A DNA stretch of 64,000 nt from Myotis daubentonii (lineage: Eukaryota > Chordata > Mammalia > Chiroptera > Vespertilionidae): NCBI RefSeq assembly GCF_963259705.1, contig NC_081846.1, positions 95,802,641 to 95,866,640 on the forward strand, written 5' to 3'. This document shows positions 62,573 through 64,000 of the stretch, one piece after another (positions within the stretch are counted from its first letter, which is position 1; every line of letters starts with the position of its first letter). The notes beneath the pieces were generated by a model that had not been told where the DNA came from, did no database searches, and saw nothing but the letters and a program-made list of their open reading frames with translations. The position numbers and the translations under genes were made by a program.

Positions 62573-64000
62573 TACAATTAAGGAGGATTGGCTTTGGCGT
62601 TTTTTTGTGTGAATCAGTTAAAATGGTGACGATTCCGGTAAATACTTCTAAGCAAACTGTCTAATTTTGGTAAAACTGTTAAAATACACAATGATAATAT
62701 CCAAAAATGATTAAGAACGTGTACCAAATACCTCAAGTACACGTAAATAGATTCTTACTACGTTTACTGTTGTATTCAATCACGGAGGTTTCCATTGGAA
62801 AGCTGTGAAATGACGCAAATACTGGTAATATTTACAACTCCAGGTGCTTCCGGTGGCGTTTTCACGGGACTGTGCTTTCAAATACTAAGTGTTCATGCTT
62901 ACAGAGCTCAGAATTGGTGTCTGAAGCCTTGGAATGACGAGAATAGTGTTTATGTTTACAATTAAGGAGGATTGGCTTTGGCGTTTTTTTGTGGGAATCA
63001 GTTAAAATGGTGACGATTCCGGTAAATACTTCTAAGCAAACTGTCTAATTTTGGTAAAACTGTTAAAATACACAATGATAGTACCCAAAAATGATTAAGA
63101 ACGTGTAAGAAACACATCAAGTACACGTAAATAGATTCTTACTACATTTACTGTTGTGTTCAATCACGGAAGTTTCCAGTGGAAAGCTGTGAAATGACGA
63201 AAATACTGGTAATATTTACAACTCCGGGTACTTCCGGTGGCGTTTTCACGGGACTGTGGTTTCAAATACTAAGTGTTCATGCTTACAGAGCTCAAAATTG
63301 GTGTCTAAAGCCTTGGAATGACGAGAATAATGTTTTTGTTTACAATTAAGGAGGACTGGCTTTGGCGTTTTTTTGTGTGAATCCGTTAAAATGGTGACGA
63401 TTCCGGTAAATACTTCTAAGCAAACTGTCTAATTTTGGTAAAACTGTTAAAATACACAATGATAGCTCCAAGAAATGATTAAGAACGTGTAACAAACACC
63501 TCAAGTACACGTAAATAGATTCTTACTACATTTACTGTCGTATTCACTCACGGAGGTTTCCAGTGGAAAGCTATGAAATGACGAAAATACTGGTAATATT
63601 TACAACTCCGGGTACTTCCGGGGACATTTTCACGGGACTGTGCTTTCAAATACTAAGTGTTCATGCTTACAGAGCTCAGAATTGGTGTCTGAAGCCTTGG
63701 AATGACGAGAATAGTGTTTACGTTTACAATTAAGGAGGATTGGCTTTGGCGTTTTTTTGTGGGAATCAGTTAAAATGGTGACGATTCCAGTAAATACTTC
63801 TAAGCAAAATGTCTAATTTTGGTAAAACTGTTAAAATACACAATGATAGTACCCAAAAATGATTAAGAACGTGTAAGAAACACCTCAATTACACGTAAAT
63901 AGATTCTTACTACATTTACTGTCGTATTCACTCACGGAGGTTTCCAGTGGAAAGCTGTGTAATGACGAATATACTGGTAATATTTACAACTCCGGGTACT
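62573..64000. repeat. Monomers 164-167: C, D, E and partial F
   Basis: Starts are 62573, 62957, 63341 and 63725. The cycle C-D-E-F continues: C has GATAATATCC and a private CTCCAGGTGC, D has GAATAATG, E has ATAGCTCC but GGTAAATAC instead of GGTAAGTACT. The last monomer is F-class (GCAAAATG, CTCAATTACACG, GTGTAATGACGAAT) and is cut by the window edge after 276 bases. The array plainly continues beyond 64000. Confidence 0.93.

Larger units (their letters stand above)
1..64000. repeat. Satellite DNA array, ~384-bp monomer, 166 full copies plus one partial
   Basis: Every part of the window is a copy of one unit that can be phased on the junction TACAATTAAGGAGG. Successive junctions are 383-387 bp apart (usually 384 or 383), always in the same orientation, with no interruption by unrelated DNA. 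Length variants come from a T-run after GGCG (7 to 10 T), from a one-base deletion in B-class monomers (AGTACC in place of AGTTCCC), and from the T-rich tail of some early monomers. No reading frame persists through the array, and no tRNA, rRNA or transposon motif was seen. This is typical of centromeric or other heterochromatic satellite in a eukaryote; the species is not identifiable from the sequence. All stretches without a gene (the entire window) consist of this repeat. Confidence 0.98.

Noticed and set aside
1..64000. CENP-B box (pattern NTTCGNNNNANNCGGGN)
   Set aside because: I checked both strands of the monomer around each CGGG/CCCG. None has the required A and TTCG at the right spacing. 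TTCG itself appears only as sporadic variants.
1..64000. CRISPR array
   Set aside because: The repeat unit is 384 bp and contiguous, with no short direct repeats separated by unique spacers.
1..64000. Tandem rRNA or 5S rRNA gene units
   Set aside because: No conserved rRNA segment or internal promoter box was recognised, and monomers are too short and variable.
1..64000. Transposon-derived tandem repeat (for example LTR or MITE units)
   Set aside because: No target-site duplications, terminal inverted repeats at the monomer edges, primer-binding site or coding remnant was seen. Origin from a transposon cannot be excluded but nothing supports it.
1..64000. Telomeric repeat stretches
   Set aside because: No TTAGGG-, TTTAGGG- or TTAGG-type runs. 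The isolated ATTAGGGAGG at 33015 and 38007 is a single substitution in the monomer junction.

Overview
The whole 64 kb window is one uninterrupted tandem satellite DNA array. I see no gene, transposon, RNA gene, CRISPR array or unique-sequence island. Reading from the conserved junction TACAATTAAGGAGG, the window holds 166 complete monomers and a 276-base partial one, all head to tail in the same orientation. Monomers are mostly 384 bp (range 383-387), about 38% G+C. Such an array points to eukaryotic constitutive heterochromatin (centromere, pericentromere or subtelomere) read through with long reads. I cannot name the species from the sequence, and neither array edge is present.

Layout: (1) 1-7220, monomers 1-19, the most divergent zone, with 2-, 3- and 4-monomer periodicities and several private variants. 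(2) 7305-15746, two head-to-tail copies of an 11-monomer higher-order repeat (HOR) of 4221 bp. (3) 15747-24568, a 4-monomer HOR of 1534 bp, expanded and broken by a re-duplication of part of zone 2. (4) 24569-28405, a mosaic transition. (5) 28406-38006, a roughly 4.6 kb, 12-monomer block present twice and built of 5-monomer sub-blocks. (6) 38007-44148, a mosaic with a duplicated two-monomer unit. (7) 44149-52977, the most homogeneous part, a 6-monomer HOR (classes A,B,C,D,E,F; 2303 bp). (8) 52978-64000, the same six classes in two 10/11-monomer super-units.

From about 24.5 kb onward almost every monomer can be assigned to one of six classes (A-F) that follow each other in the fixed cyclic order A-B-C-D-E-F. 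Departures from that order coincide with hybrid monomers whose head is one class and tail another, as expected from out-of-register crossing over or gene conversion. Homogeneity rises from left to right up to about 53 kb, which suggests the youngest amplification lies at 44-53 kb.

The most interesting signals are inside the monomer. The two halves of the 384-bp unit share colinear landmarks about 190 bp apart, suggesting an ancient dimer. A 7-bp inverted repeat (ACGTGTA, 14-nt gap, TACACGT) and a TTTCC-N3-GGAAA dyad are kept in all six classes although the spacers vary. Class-switch junctions tend to fall around these dyads.
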